NCBI GenBank assembly: GCA_039707465.1
Contig: CM077646.1
Coordinates: forward strand, 78,950,715-79,014,714
From: Rhabdophis nuchalis
Taxonomy: Eukaryota > Chordata > Lepidosauria > Squamata > Natricidae
Length of the DNA: 64,000 nucleotides
Direction: 5' to 3'
Below, in pieces: positions 23,571 through 36,800 of this stretch (positions are counted from its first letter, which is position 1; every line of letters starts with the position of its first letter). The notes under the pieces are model-generated. The model saw only the letters and a list, made by a program, of their open reading frames with translations. It was not told the origin of the DNA and searched no databases. Made by a program: the position numbers and the translations under genes.

Positions 23571-24880
23571 TGGTTGTGTGTACGTGTTTGTGTGTGCAGG
23601 TGTAGATCTACACGCAGATTGGTTGGTCATTTAACCACACTGGCCACAGCAATGCGTGGCCAGGAATGGTTAGTTTGATAATAAAATCATGCCTGCCCAT
23701 CCATATAAGTCAATGAAAACCATAGAAGTCATCCACACAATGCCGAGTTAAATAATACAGATGTCACTGTCTTGCAAAATACCAGTAAAGCAGTGCAAGG
23801 CATACCTCTTCCACTGGAGTCTTCCAAAATAGATGGGCCACTACAGAGAAGGACTGGCTTCTGGTCTACATTTCCCTGATTTGACCTAGGGAGAAGAACA
23901 CAAGACTTTCTCCATACATGCATATGGGCTGGGCAGATTCCATTTGGACAAGACTCAGAAGGTGTGCAGCAATTTTGTAGAAGGTGCTTTGAGCAAATGA
24001 CACAGGCTGTTCCAATAGATATTCTGGATTAAAACTCAACGATCGTCAACAATTTGTCATAGATAATGGGAATGCTGGTGTAAACTATTTTAAAGAACCC
24101 ATGTTGGGGATACTGTCTTGGTTCTTGATACTGCTGCCTTATTTTGTTCAGTGCCTTATTTAGTATTTATCTTGAAAGATTTCCATTGAAAAACAATGGA
24201 TGGAATAATTTACAAGCATCTTAATTTCTCCAGTCACTGATTTATATGCTCAACATTGTTAATTATAACTTTCCTAACCCCGAGTGGCAACATTAAATTC
24301 TTTGGGCTACATATATGAAATAAGCCACAATGTACCATAGGACTCATCTTTTCAAGCATTTGCTTCATGCGGCTGCATGATTTATGAACATCCGTTGAAG
24401 TAGCAAAGTTTATAGCTTGTGGTCACGCTGCCTTATTCTTTGTGGTTATTTTGGCTTGCTCTTTGTAGTGTATCTTTCGGGTATTAACCACAACTAGGTG
24501 GAGCTGTTTTATGTTACATAGAAGTTAAAATCTTAAGCCTCTCAAGTATGAGATGTGTTTTGGCCAACCTTTTAGTGTCATATTTACCCTTGGAGTGTTT
24601 GTGTACCCTTAATATGAACCTTAGCCAAGGGCACTAAGCCAGAATTGATATATACACGTACCCTTTTTATGCTGGTGAATGAAATGAAGAAGAAAAATAG
24701 CCTTATCTGAGAGTACTTTGAGATATTTTTATTTATATCATACATTTCTTAGCAACATTTCAAGTGTTCATCTTCCCAAGTCAATTCAAAAAATGTTCCT
24801 CAGGACAGTATACAACAATAAAAAACAACTTGAGAATTAAAATCACACAATTGAAACCACAATATGTGTACCACAATACA

Positions 24881-25497
24881 CATAGTCCTCAACTTTCAAT
24901 CATTTATTTAATGACTGTTTGAAGTTACAACTCACATTGAAAAAGAGACGTATGGCCAATTTTAATACTTAATGACCTTTGCAGCATCAAAACACGGGCA
25001 CTTGTCAACTGGCATGTATTGTGACAGTTGCACTGTTCTGAGGTCATGTGATCACCATTTGTAACCTTCCCAGCTGGCTTCTGACAAGCTAGATTCATTT
25101 AATGACTGCGTTATCCACTTAACAACTGCAGCGATTTGCAAAAGATGTGGAGCAGAGAGGTGGTGCAGTGGTTAGAGTCAGCACTGCAGGCTACTTCAGC
25201 TGACTGCTAGCTGCAGTTCAGCAGTTCAAATCTCACCGGCTCAAGATTGACTCAGCCTTTCATCCTTCCGAGGTGAGTGAAATGAGGACCCAGATTGTTG
25301 GGGGCAATATGCCGACTCTGTAAACCCTTTAGAGATGGCTGTAAAAGCACTATGAAATGGTATATAAGTCTAAGTGCTATTGCTATTGCTAGTAACAATT
25401 GTGGTAAAAAGGTTGTAAAATGGGGCAAAACACTGTTGCCTTGCTTAGCAACAAAAATTTCAGGCTCAATCACGGTCCTAAATCAAGGAATATTTGT
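24881..25497. mobile_element. TAGTCCTC-type inverted-repeat element split by a SINE
   Basis: Left end catagtcctcaac, right end near caatcacggtcctaaatcaa. The interior matches the family at 21764 and 44149 (tcatgtgatcaccatttg, ttgcttagcaac). A SINE at 25151-25390 separates the halves. Confidence 0.65.
25151..25390 (+). mobile_element. tRNA-derived SINE (type with gctattgct tail)
   Basis: The pol III promoter region includes tggtgcagtggttagagtca and gttcaaatctcaccgg (B-box-like). It is followed by the ttgactcagcctttcatcct body and a tail ending tgctattgctattgct. The same family is inverted at 52203-52433 and 40904-41085. Confidence 0.75.
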
Positions 25498-25609
25498 AAA
25501 TGGTTGTCACTTGTGAGAGAATTCCACAGCTACTTCAGCAACAGTTCGGCTTCCAAAAGGATTTCAACACATGGACAGATTCCAGAGGGTGATCCTTCAC
25601 TTAACCTGT

Positions 25610-25670
25610 AACTAAGTCACTTTGGATGGTGTGATGGGCAGCATATAAATTAAATAAATAAATAGACGTG
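25610..25670 (+). repeat. Probable LINE tail
   Basis: gggcagcatataaattaaat followed by an AAATA run resembles the 3' ends of CR1-type LINEs elsewhere in the window. Short. Confidence 0.4.
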
Positions 25671-26929
25671 TATAGGTTTGAAATGTGTATTTATCTATTA
25701 GCATTTCAGTGTTCTCAGCCAAGCAAGCCCACAGAGATTTACAACAACAAATATTTAATTATACTGTTCCCCAGAACATTTATCTAATATCTTAAAACCA
25801 TAAAACATTCTAACCATGTAAAGCAAAACAATAATCTGACATTGAGTTTACAGTTGAAGTGCACACTGGAATTTGACAACAACATTAAAAAAGGCCAGAA
25901 AGCAAACAAATGAAAATACATTAGTTGGTTGTTGTTTTTTAATGTCACAGAATAGGCAAAGTGGATTATTTAGGGAAGGGATTCCATTATAATGTAGTCA
26001 CCAACAAAAAGCTCCCAACCTTTGTCAGTTCAAAACAAGCTTCCCTTTAGAGAAGCACGTACAATGGGCTAAAATGCATTTTAGCTTTTGTGATATGGAC
26101 AAAGAAATGTAGACTCAATCTTTTTAGGGTCTTAGCTGTAAAAAAAAAAAGTCAAAGTAGACAGATCATGTCTTGGTGAAGACATGCCAAAATAGTTTAG
26201 TTACCACATTTTGGAACCACTACAATTTTTAAATCTCTTTCAAAGGCATCATATACACAGAATATTACAAAATAAAAGTAGCAGGTAACTAGCACATTGA
26301 TCAGAGTAGTTGAATTGGTTTTATCCAGTAAATTATGTGGAAGTAGAGCTAGACAAAGGAATTTACCATTATGTAGACCTAAGTACTAAAGGGTTAGATC
26401 GAAATGCTTATGGCCATCATAGGTCAAACATAATCACCAAACTGTGGATCTGGTTCTTCAAGGGAAGAATCTCCCCTTCTGCATCAGGAAAGATTTCTTC
26501 CAGTTGCTTGATTCTCCTGTAAACATCAGTTTCATTCTGTTATGTCTAATCCAATCTGAGCCAAGCAGGAATCAATCATAGAGTCTAGCACATTAATGAA
26601 CATAGGGATTAGAAGTAAACCTTTATCCTCATAGCAGTGATGCTGAGCCTCACAACTTTGAGAGTTATTCCTCTAAGTAAATCCCACAGTCACTAGCACT
26701 GATTGTGTTACTTAATTGGATGAAATATGCGCAAGCAAATAACCATGGTCAGAGTACACCAAGGGATCCATGGATCTTAAGTGACTTTCCTAAAGGCAGG
26801 CAGAGTTGAGGGTTGTTATTACAGAAAATAGGGGTAACCTCAGAAAAGACACATTTCCTAGGTCCATTAAGACAACAAGATTTAAAAGAAGGAACTTGGA
26901 GATTCCTTCCCTACCAGATCAAGTTGTCT

Positions 26930-27200
26930 AGGCAGATATTCTTGGAGGAAGAAAACAATCCTTCAAGTAGCCTGATCCCATGATATGTAAGGTTTTAAAG
27001 GTGACCTACAACATCTTGAAACTCATCCAGAAGCCTATTAGAAACAAGTGCAGCTCACTGGTTTCTAATAGGTAGTAGTGGTCATAGGCATTATGAGATG
27101 TGCCCATTAAGTACCCATGCCTCTGCATCCTGGACCAAGTAAAACTTCTGGGTGGTCTTCAAGAGCAGCCCCCGTATAGAGTGCACTGCAACAGACCAAC
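26930..27200 (-). repeat. Decayed CR1-type LINE fragment
   Basis: Read on the minus strand, cccgtatagagtgcactgca and the region near 27030-27070 are degraded versions of the LDYCNALYMGL and ELHWLP coding blocks. Confidence 0.5.
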
Positions 27201-27594
27201 AGGGATGATCTTAGAACTATGGTGAAAAAACTATGCAAAAAAGAAAAAAATGGTATCTATAATGAAACTCTTAATAATATCATTATTCTGTTTTGATTGT
27301 TGTTTAATTTTAATTTTAATGAACTCAGAATTTTGTAATTGTATTTGATATTTACCTAAAATATTTGCCATATTGAGTTACAGCTGTGGCTTAGGTCTAA
27401 AGATGCTACGTTATCAAACATAATTCCACTTGCAAAGGAAATACACTTGCACCCCTAAAATCAACATTTTAATATATTGGACAGGGAAAAAATTATGGAC
27501 ATCATTTTTGGCCTTCCTCATGTGAGCAGCCCTTTTAATGCAGGGCATATATTCCCAGGCTGTCTTCTGACAAGAAATATTTTCTGAATTGCAG

Positions 27595-27767
27595 GATCGA
27601 AAGCTGACAAAGGTGGAACGGCAAAGATTTAAAGAAGAAGCAGAAATGTTGAAAGGTCTTCAGCACCCAAATATAGTTAGGTTTTATGATTTTTGGGAGT
27701 CGTGTTTAAAAGGAAAAAAATGTATTGTGCTGGTAACAGAACTGATGACCTCTGGAACTCTGAAAAC
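27595..27767 (+). CDS. WNK2: WNK2 exon 2 (kinase N-lobe, helix C and hinge)
   Basis: 173 nt, entered in phase 0 after ..ttgcag and left in phase 2 at gtaagt. It encodes [19 protein letters not shown].., the helix C segment with its conserved Glu (FKEEAEM), [14 protein letters not shown] and the hinge [10 protein letters not shown]. The last two bases (AC) join the C at 29140 to make Thr, giving the LKT-YLKRF junction. The upstream exon should end in the conserved CELQ-type motif; it is not in the window. A TTG just before the exon lies in the acceptor site and is not a start codon. Confidence 0.95.
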
Positions 27768-30700
27768 GTAAGTACTAGTTATGTCATGACATGGATAATT
27801 AGTTAAGTAGAACATCTGTATAGACAAAGTTCTTGCTTAAATCCCTAACCCTGTTAAGAATGAAAATCTACCTTCCTTCTTTATAATAGCTTGGCTAATT
27901 GTATTTGAAATTAAATCAATTTAATTTCAAAATTAAGTTTCATTTCTGTTATATTCCCTATTGTTTTCTTCTGTGGCTATCCACAGTTCTGCTTGTATTT
28001 TCTCTTCCTTTCTTTGTTTTACTTGGGTCATTTTGAATCTCTTGGCTAATCTTTTCCAAAATAGATGACATTATTAAGCTATAATCAAATAATCTTTCAC
28101 CAATGAGAAGGAAGACAATTGATTCAAATTAACATGCTTGAATAATTAATGAGTCATCATGCTTTATTATCTTACTAATGGTAAAATAACCTTTTTCAAT
28201 ATTTGTAAGAATTCTCTGTTTTTTCCACCTTATGGGAAATAATATCATTAATTCAAGTTTCAAATATGAAGCACTATTGTTGGTCAACTGTATGCCAATA
28301 TACATACAGTATCAGTGAACATGTAGTACAGTGGTACCTCGGATCACGAACTTAATTCGTGAAATGACTCTGGTCGCGATCCGATTTGGTTGTGATGCGA
28401 GGCACAATTTCCCATAGGGTTCAATGTAAATCCGATTAATCCGTTCCGACCTTGTTTTTTGGTTGTGATGCGAGGCACAGTTTCCCATAGGATTCAATGT
28501 AAATCCGGTTAATCCGTTCTGAGCTTGTTTTTAAAATGTCCGCGGCTCCGGTTCGTGAAGCGAAACGGAGGTCGTGAATCCGGGCATTTTTACGAACTTT
28601 TCCGTTCGTGATGCGAGGGCGGAGTTCGTGATGCGAGGCGGAGTTCGTGAAGTGAGGCGGAGTTCGTGCAGCGGAGCATTTTTTACGAACTTTTCCGTTC
28701 GTGCAGCGAAACGGTGTTCGTGAACCGGGGCACATTTTTTGGGAAATTTTTGGTCGTGAAGCGAATTGGACGTGATGAGAGGCGTTCGTGGTCCGAGGTA
28801 CCACTGTATTTTGCATACACAAAGATCTCCTTAAAATTGTAATTCATAGCTTTTAACCCATTAGGATTTAAATAAATTTATTTATAATTTGCCTTCCAAA
28901 CTATCTTTCTCTCTTAATTAGGAATGTATTTGAATGTACTTGGCTGAAGGCTGAATTGGATGAGTCTAATTGTAAGTGGTAGATTGCTTACAAAGTGCTC
29001 AAACTACCCTGAAAAGTGTCATGAATGTTTCAGGGCCTCGTTGTGCTTCAGAAAGGCAGATATTGTCTACAAGAAAAATATCAACGCATCTGTTTTCCTC
29101 TAAAATAATTTTATTCCATCTCACATGTTTTTATTTTAGCTATTTGAAGAGATTTAAAGTGATGAAACCAAAAGTTCTTCGTAGCTGGTGTCGGCAAATC
29201 CTAAAAGGACTTCATTTTCTGCACACTCGAACACCACCAATTATTCATAGAGATTTAAAGTGTGACAATATTTTTATAACTGGGCCAACTGGATCTGTGA
29301 AGATAGGAGATTTGGGTCTGGCAACTCTTAAGAGAACTTCATTTGCCAAAAGTGTTATAGGTAAGCATGACATGACATGAGATGACATAATAACAGAATG
29401 GATTAATAGTATAGACCCACAAAACAGTCGACCCATATTTTGTTTTCCCTGGCAATGCTATATCAATGCTAAATTATTCCCTCATGCATTCTTCCAAAAT
29501 TAGTAAAATTTCCAAAAAAAATCTTAATCTGTAATTTTATAATTTATTGACTATTCTATACATATGAACATGAATTATTATTTACTTTTGTTTAGAAGTT
29601 TATGCTTATAGTGGATGTAACGTACAAATAAATAAACTTACTTAACAAGCAGTAATCTTATAACAAAGAAAATCAAGACGTATTTATTCCAACAAGCCGG
29701 CCTAGGATAGCCCCCCGTTTCTGACTTTTTAAGGAAAATTTATGATCTGGTAAGGGTTTTAACATTGGGTTTTAGCACGGGTTTATTCATTTAATACATT
29801 TTAATTGATATTTATTGCATTTTGTGTCTTTTAAATAATGTCTGTGCGCCGCCCTGGGTCCTAACAAGGAGAAGGGCGGGGTATAAATTTAATAAAATAA
29901 AAAAATAAAAAAATAATGAATTATTATTCCCCCCTCCCCCACTTTCCTCTTTTTCAAGATCATGTGTCACATGATCAAGATCATGGGTTTCCCCCCTCTT
30001 ATCCTAGGAGTGCACTGCTCTCTTCTCGTTCCCAAGGCAAACATCTGCATTCATAACCATTTTGAATTCTGACTTCCAATTTTCTTATGCAAATCTATAC
30101 TCAGGGATTTGCCACAAAACATAAATAGAAGTAGAGCATCTATTGACAAGACGGATGTTAACTTTCAAACTTGGATTAAAAGTTTACAAATCTTTCTTAA
30201 GATTTCAAACACAAGACTTTGGCATTCTTACATTAGATCAAACAAGATATTAAATGAAATAAACTTCATAGGATACTTGATGAACTTTTCAAATTCCAGG
30301 TATATATATTTAAAAAAAACACATGGAGATTCATACTGTATTTTTCAGAGTATAAGAGGCACCTGTTTTCCTCTAAAAAGAGGCTGAAAATCTAGGTGTG
30401 TCATACACTGAATACAGCATTTTTTTCTTCCTGAAGCCCCGCCCCAAAATGGCAGTGCATAGCCTTATGAAGGCTTTTAAAGAGCTCCTGGGGGCTGGGG
30501 AAGGCAGAAATGAGCAAAACCCAGCCCAGTTCCCCCCCCCCAGCCCCCAGGAGCACTCTATAAACCTCCATAAGGCTATGCATGCTATTGTTTATGACAA
30601 AATGGCCCATTTTTGCTTGTTTTTGGGAGCCCCAGCCCCCCAGGAGCACTCTGCAAGCCCCCCCCCCCACCAGGGCTATTCATGCCTTTTATTTGAAAAA

Positions 30701-33700
30701 AACGAGCCTGTTTTCGCAAAAAATGGGCCATTTTGGGGAGGTTTGCAGAGTGCAAAAACTTTTTTTTTCCTTTCGGAAGGCTGTTTAGTTAGAGGGATTG
30801 ATGAGAATTACATTGGTCAAGTGCTGTGCCAGCAGAAACAAAGTTTTAGGTGCTACAGGTTATCAGTGATTTCCTTCTCCAGCACATGGATAAATACACC
30901 TGGAAACATCTACCCACCTACCTACCTACTTTCTCTCTCTCTCTCCCTACCTACCTACTGTATTTCTCTCGCTCTCTTTCTCTCTATCCCTTTATTTACC
31001 TAACTACCTAACTACTCTATCTACTTACCTACCTACTGTATTTCTTGCTCTGTCTCCCCCTCCCTCTATCTACCTACCTACTTTTTTTTAAAAATGCCTC
31101 TTCAAAACCTGTGTGCGTCTTATACTCCAGTGCATCTTATACTTCGAAAAATATGGTAATCATTGCACAAAATTATGCAATGAATTCTAGGATCTGAAAA
31201 TATCTTGAATTCTTAGTCTAGTTTTTTATAGGGCTTCAAAGTATTATTTGAATTACTATTGCCTTGTTGAAAACTGCCTTTCTGTGAGTTGAACATTTCT
31301 GCATATAGAATGATGCCTTTGTGTTCAACCTAATATTCCATTTAACTATTTGTCATACTAATTTCAATTTAAAATACAGAAGTTTCTTTGAGTTTTATAT
31401 TCATGCATAAAACATTCTCTTTAAATGAACTTTTCTCTGGTTGATGCTCTATGTAAAAGTATGTTTTCTAAGATGAATTTCTTTTGTTCTGTTCAGGTAC
31501 ACCAGAATTTATGGCCCCAGAAATGTATGAAGAACACTATGATGAATCAGTGGATGTATATGCTTTTGGAATGTGTATGTTGGAAATGGCTACCTCAGAA
31601 TATCCATATTCAGAATGCCAGAATGCTGCTCAAATTTATAGGAAAGTAACCTCTGTAAGTAATTTTTTAATATAATCATTTTGCTCTTTCATTTACACTG
31701 TTTTTTCTTATTTTAACATTGTATGAACTGTTATTCTATTATATACATACTATATAATTTAATAAAAGTATTGTTGAAATAATATTTTAAATTCTCAACA
31801 CTGTGATTATGTTCAATACTTCATTGTTTTCAGCCTCTACTTCGCTTGCTTGCTATCGGCTGCCATAGAAACGGGGAGGGAGGGGGCTTGAGGTATTTGG
31901 TATGGGAAACCTATGGTGCTGGAGGAATTATCAGGAGGGAGTTTAGTTCTCACCATCTTCTGCGCATGCTAATGGCCTGTGTTTGGACTTGGTCAAGGTC
32001 AACCATCTCTGCATACCAACTGAATGAGGGTTTTGAAGCTGCACCCCACATGACACCTTTGGGAGTTGCAGATTGGTGATTGGGTTGGGTGATTGGGGGA
32101 AAGGTGCTGGGCAAATGTTTGATATGTACCGTATTTATTCGAGTATAACGCGCAAAATTTTGTACCCAAAAAAGAACTCAAAGTTTGGGTGCGCGTTATA
32201 AATGAGGGTTCGGGTTTCTGCGCGGCGGCGGTGGCGGGGGGAGAAGCGGAGCCAGAAAGAGACACGGGGGAGAAGCGGAGGCAGAAAGAGGCGCGGGGGG
32301 AAGAAGCGGAGCCCAGAAAGAGACGCGGGGGGAGAAGCGGAGGCAGAAAGAGACGCGGGGGGAGAAGCGGAGGCAGAAAGAGACGCGGTGGGAGAAGCGG
32401 AGGCAGAAAGAGACGCGGGGGGAGAAGCGGAGGCAGAAAGAGACACGGGGGGAGAAGCGGAGCCAGAAAGAGACGCGGGGGGAGAAGCGGAGGCAGAAAG
32501 AGACGTGGGGGGGGGAGAAGCGGAGGCAGAAAGAGACGCGGGGGAGAAGCGGAGGCAGAAAGAGACGCGGGGGGAGAAGCGGAGCCCAGAAAGAGACGCG
32601 GGGGAGAAGCGGAGCCAGAAAGAGATGCGGGGGGAGAAGCGGAGCCAGAAAGAGACGCGGGGGGAGAAGCGGAGCCAGAAAGAGGCGCGGTTAGGGTGGA
32701 ACGGCATCGCTCCATTGCCCCTCAGCTGCGGAGCCCGGCCGTCATGCTTTATAAAAATTGGTATAAAAATTTTATACCGATTTTTAATCGAAAATTAGGG
32801 GGTGCGCGTTATACACGGGTGCGCGTTATAGTCGAATAAATACGGTACATATTTGCGCCCTTTTTGGGCTCAGATATTGCTTTTTTTCCACTGCTATCTT
32901 TTCATAACCAGTAAAAGTATCTTTAATTCCACAAACAATGGAATTGGGAGTTTTCTTTCTTGGTTATTGATGGAGGCACGCCTGACATTTGTATTTTTTA
33001 GGTTTTTTATTTTCTGGCAAGAAGAAATGCTTTCTTTTTAAGACTAGGTTGAGGTAATTCTGCATATCCTCTGCTTTCTCATCCCCATCCCAGCCCCTCT
33101 CTTCAAAACATAAAAATATTTTTTCAGATTTTCTCAGTTTCCCATTTTACTAATGATGTTTTGTTACTTGTTTCATTGATAAAATTGATAAAATTGATAA
33201 AAATTCTACATGCAAATTGGTTCTACTTCCTTCTTTAATGTTTATTTTTCTATATTTTTAAATGTGCGTAATAACATTTTGAATAGTGACGAGTGTGGCA
33301 CTTTATAAAATACAAACTGATTATATAATATATTTGTGGGGGGTGACATTTTTGGGAGGAACCATCTGTGCTGCAGAATGAATTCTATCCTTCAGGCATA
33401 AATTTTGTTTCTTGAGAATGTAGAACTGTGACATTTTCAAAAAATGAGGTGACACCCAGGGATATACCCAATATTATATAAAGATAGAGCAGTTCCTTTT
33501 TTAGTTTGTCACTAGACGATTTTGTACATATATGATTTGTATCTATTATATATATATATATAGTTTCTTATACTTTTGGAAGCTTGCTTGCACTGTATAC
33601 CTACAATGGTTAATGGATATGTTATATGAATTTATTTATTTTTATAATACCTTTATTGTTTTTATAAACAAGGTACAAGCATAACTAATGCTCCCTCCTA

Positions 33701-33736
33701 TTTTACCCACAACAACCCTGTGAAGTGAGTTGGGCT

Positions 33737-33818
<82 letters not shown>

Positions 33819-36800
33819 GCCTAAGGCAGGACTAGAACTCACAGTCTCCTAATTTCTAGCTTGGGCACCTTAACCACTAGATCTAACTGGCTTTATGCAT
33901 TTGTATGAATGTCTATCAATTCACTTTTGCCTACAATATCACTTACAGAAATGCATTCAGTAGAGTTCACAGGAGGAGTCAAAAAATGTCAAGCTGTGTC
34001 TAAAACAGGCACAAGGCTTTGAGGTCATAGTTGGCATTTATACTTTTTGAGACCCTTCCCCTCTTCCCCAAGATGCTGTTATTTATTTGCAGCAGCAGAA
34101 CAGAGTCCTCTCCCCTCTAAAATCCAGGCGCAACCTCAACATTGCTTTGCAAATTTGTTGAGAAGATTATGGAGACAAGCTACAGAACAAGGAGAAAAAG
34201 TCTTGCTTTGTATGTCCCTTAGAAAAAAAATTGGCTGTTTTCCTTATATTGTAGGAAGAATGCACTACGAACATTCCAATTATTCTGTTTCTCTTTCAAC
34301 AAAGCCTTTGTCTCTAGTTGGTACATTTTGTTAATATTTTTTTGTTATGTTTGTGCCTGATTCTTATTTAATATCCTTCATAAATAGCCTAGAATGGAAC
34401 TCTTTCATTAAATGATTAAAAGTCCAGGAAACAAATAAGCTTTCGAAGTGTAAAATAACGATCCTATGCCTGTCCTTTCATGCACTAAAATCTTAATCCT
34501 AAATTCACTGTTTTGGGGAAAGTTATTTTATGAAGTCATCATGTAATATGGTACATATTTTATAAAGCATCATGTGATATAGTAGATATTTCCCAAGCTT
34601 GATAATTAGGACTGTTCATGCTAATGTGTGCTTTGCTTTCCTACAAGGTTAGTGGGGAAAGATACAAAGCCCCAGCTGACCAGTTGTGTTATGTAAACAC
34701 AGTTTGCATCAACTATTTTGTAAGAAATTGTGTTGAATCCTTAATATGTACAAAGATTAATTTACATCATTCATTTGTATTACTATACTTACTTTAAAAA
34801 GTTAATCAAGGACAGACTAAGAAAAATGGTATAGAGAGTACAGAATGATGAAGTTTTCTGGGAGAATTTAATTCATGTCTTATCCAATTGATTAATTAAA
34901 TTATAAATTAGTCATAAATTAATTCATATGCCTGCTAAAGCTCAATATGAAAGCCATATAAACCAGGAGACTATGTGTTCTAGTTACACATTGGACACAA
35001 AGTCAGCTGGGTGATCTTGGGCCAGTCACTTTTCTCAACCCTAGAAAAGTGACAATGGCAAAGTACTTCTGAAAAACCTTGCCAGAAAACTTGCCAAGAA
35101 GACTTGTCCAGGCAGTTTCTGAGACTCTAACACAATTGAACAGAAGAAAATAAAAGAGCTTGATATAGGTGTTTTATTGAGGGGATTAAGAAATTTTAAC
35201 CATACTGAGCAACAAGTAAATGTTTTTCTTTCCTATTATAGCAACAGGTAGGACTCAAAACTTCCTCCAGAACTGTGACCTTAATTGTCATTTTTAGTGA
35301 TATCCTATTACATCTAATTGGCCAGTTTCTTTATGATATTTGCTCAAATGTAGTGTCTGTTGTCTGTTGCCAGTTGCCAGAAATACATCAGTGGAAGAAA
35401 CCCTAAAGAGCCAAATGCTAATCTCTACTGTCTAGCTTCTCTAAATGGCTTTATTAGTTTATCTAAAACAAGTACATGTTCTCACAGTTATTTGTGTAGC
35501 ATGGATTACCTTTTGCTGATTAACACTCCATTAATTTTTTTTTCATTGGTCCTCAGGTTAAAATGGTGCCATAGTTCTTAGACTTTTTTAAAATCAAGAT
35601 GCAGCTTGCTGAAAGCATAATGAACTATTCCTCTTTGGTAAAATAAGATATATTTAACCTAAAATGGTACAAGGCACAGACAATCTTTTTGGCAACTCTT
35701 TAGTCTTTAAACCCATGCATATTTCTGCAATTTGTTTCCATGCCTGAATCACTCATACCTAAGGGCATTTTGTGGTACGTATAGATGAGAAAATCTTAAG
35801 AGTAGATGACCCTAACTCAAATGCCTCAAATAGACCTTGAATAGCAGTCCCCTCCATGCCTGCGTTGGATAGATGGCCATAGACATACTGCATGAAAGGG
35901 AATGAAACCTCATTCAATGCTAAATGCCAGTCTCTTCAAGAGGCATTATTTTATTTTTATTTCCAGCATTTATGGGGCAGTGTTATCTAAAGGATGGAGC
36001 GTTTAAAATACATATTGGTAATCCTTTTTGATAATTAAAATAAGATCCAATCTTAAGTGCTATTAAGTACTATTAAGATGGTAAAAGTACTATTAATTAC
36101 AAGATATGAAAATTTATTTGTAGATTAAAAAATAAAGTTTAGGAATCTTATCCAAATAATCCTTTTAGCCCCCTCATCACTCAACCTGAGAGATGGATCC
36201 ATTAACCAGTAAGTATTGGGTTGGCAGATACCAATAAATACTTGGACTATGGACTACATCAGGTTAAATAGGAAAATGTTCCAGAAGCTAAGCATTTGCA
36301 TATTACAGTTATATAACTTTTATACAATTGTATAAAATTTCCATAGATTCACCCAGAGTTGAGTTCCAGTTAAAGAATCAAATGGATGCCTTAAGCCTGT
36401 GCCAGGCATAAGGTATTCACTTCCTTTCTTAAAATATCCCAACAGCATAAAAAGGGATGAAAAATAATTATACCTATTAAAACTATTCCAGGGAAATGTT
36501 TAAAAATAGAATAAAGCTTTCTATGTCAATTTCTTTACCTCACTAGAAAAAGGTTCTTTTTCCATATTCAACATACATAAAATGTTGCCTTAGATATCTT
36601 ATTTCTTTTGGGGATTTTAAATTTGCTATTGAGAATTCTTAAAGCTCACATCTTGTAACTGTCAGCAGGTGAAAATCTTTTTCTAAGACATTCACAAACT
36701 TCAATAAGAGGTCTACTCTGAAAAGAAAACTTGGTCACCTTACAGTTACTGTTTCCTTTTTTTGCAGAATAGAAACCTGCAAGGATTACCTTTAAATTTG

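Larger units (their letters stand above)
1..27594 (+). other. WNK2: WNK2 intron 1 (3' part, more than 27 kb)
   Basis: No segment here encodes the glycine-loop exon that must precede exon 2, so the whole stretch is taken as intron 1. Repeat debris occupies much of it and is listed separately. I see nothing recognisable in about 760-1340, 2880-3900, 4800-6590, 7850-9140, 9360-9740, 12290-13280, 17200-17880, 21240-21750, 23600-24870 and 25700-26930. These are AT-rich with only short chance reading frames. Confidence 0.75.
29361..31496 (+). other. WNK2: WNK2 intron 3
   Basis: Begins gtaagc, ends gttcag. It holds a CR1-type LINE tail (29673-29925) and a TA-flanked inverted-repeat element with TACC/CTCT arrays (30336-31156). 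Nothing was recognised elsewhere. Confidence 0.9.

Noticed and set aside
25151..25240. tRNA gene
   Set aside because: The A-box and B-box-like motifs belong to a SINE head; the remainder does not fold into a complete tRNA and the body is SINE-specific.
29284..29316. DLG instead of DFG in the kinase, at first glance a damaged motif
   Set aside because: DLG is the normal state in WNK kinases and is linked to chloride sensing.
31999..32839. Long open frames (190-238 codons) of Gly-Glu-Ala-Glu-Arg-type or Ser-Ala-Ser-Pro-Pro-type repeats
   Set aside because: Translation of the 30-bp VNTR in several frames; not a gene.
34047..34334. 95-codon open frame as a possible extra WNK2 exon
   Set aside because: No similarity to WNK2, and the exon 4 to exon 5 junction is already in phase without it.
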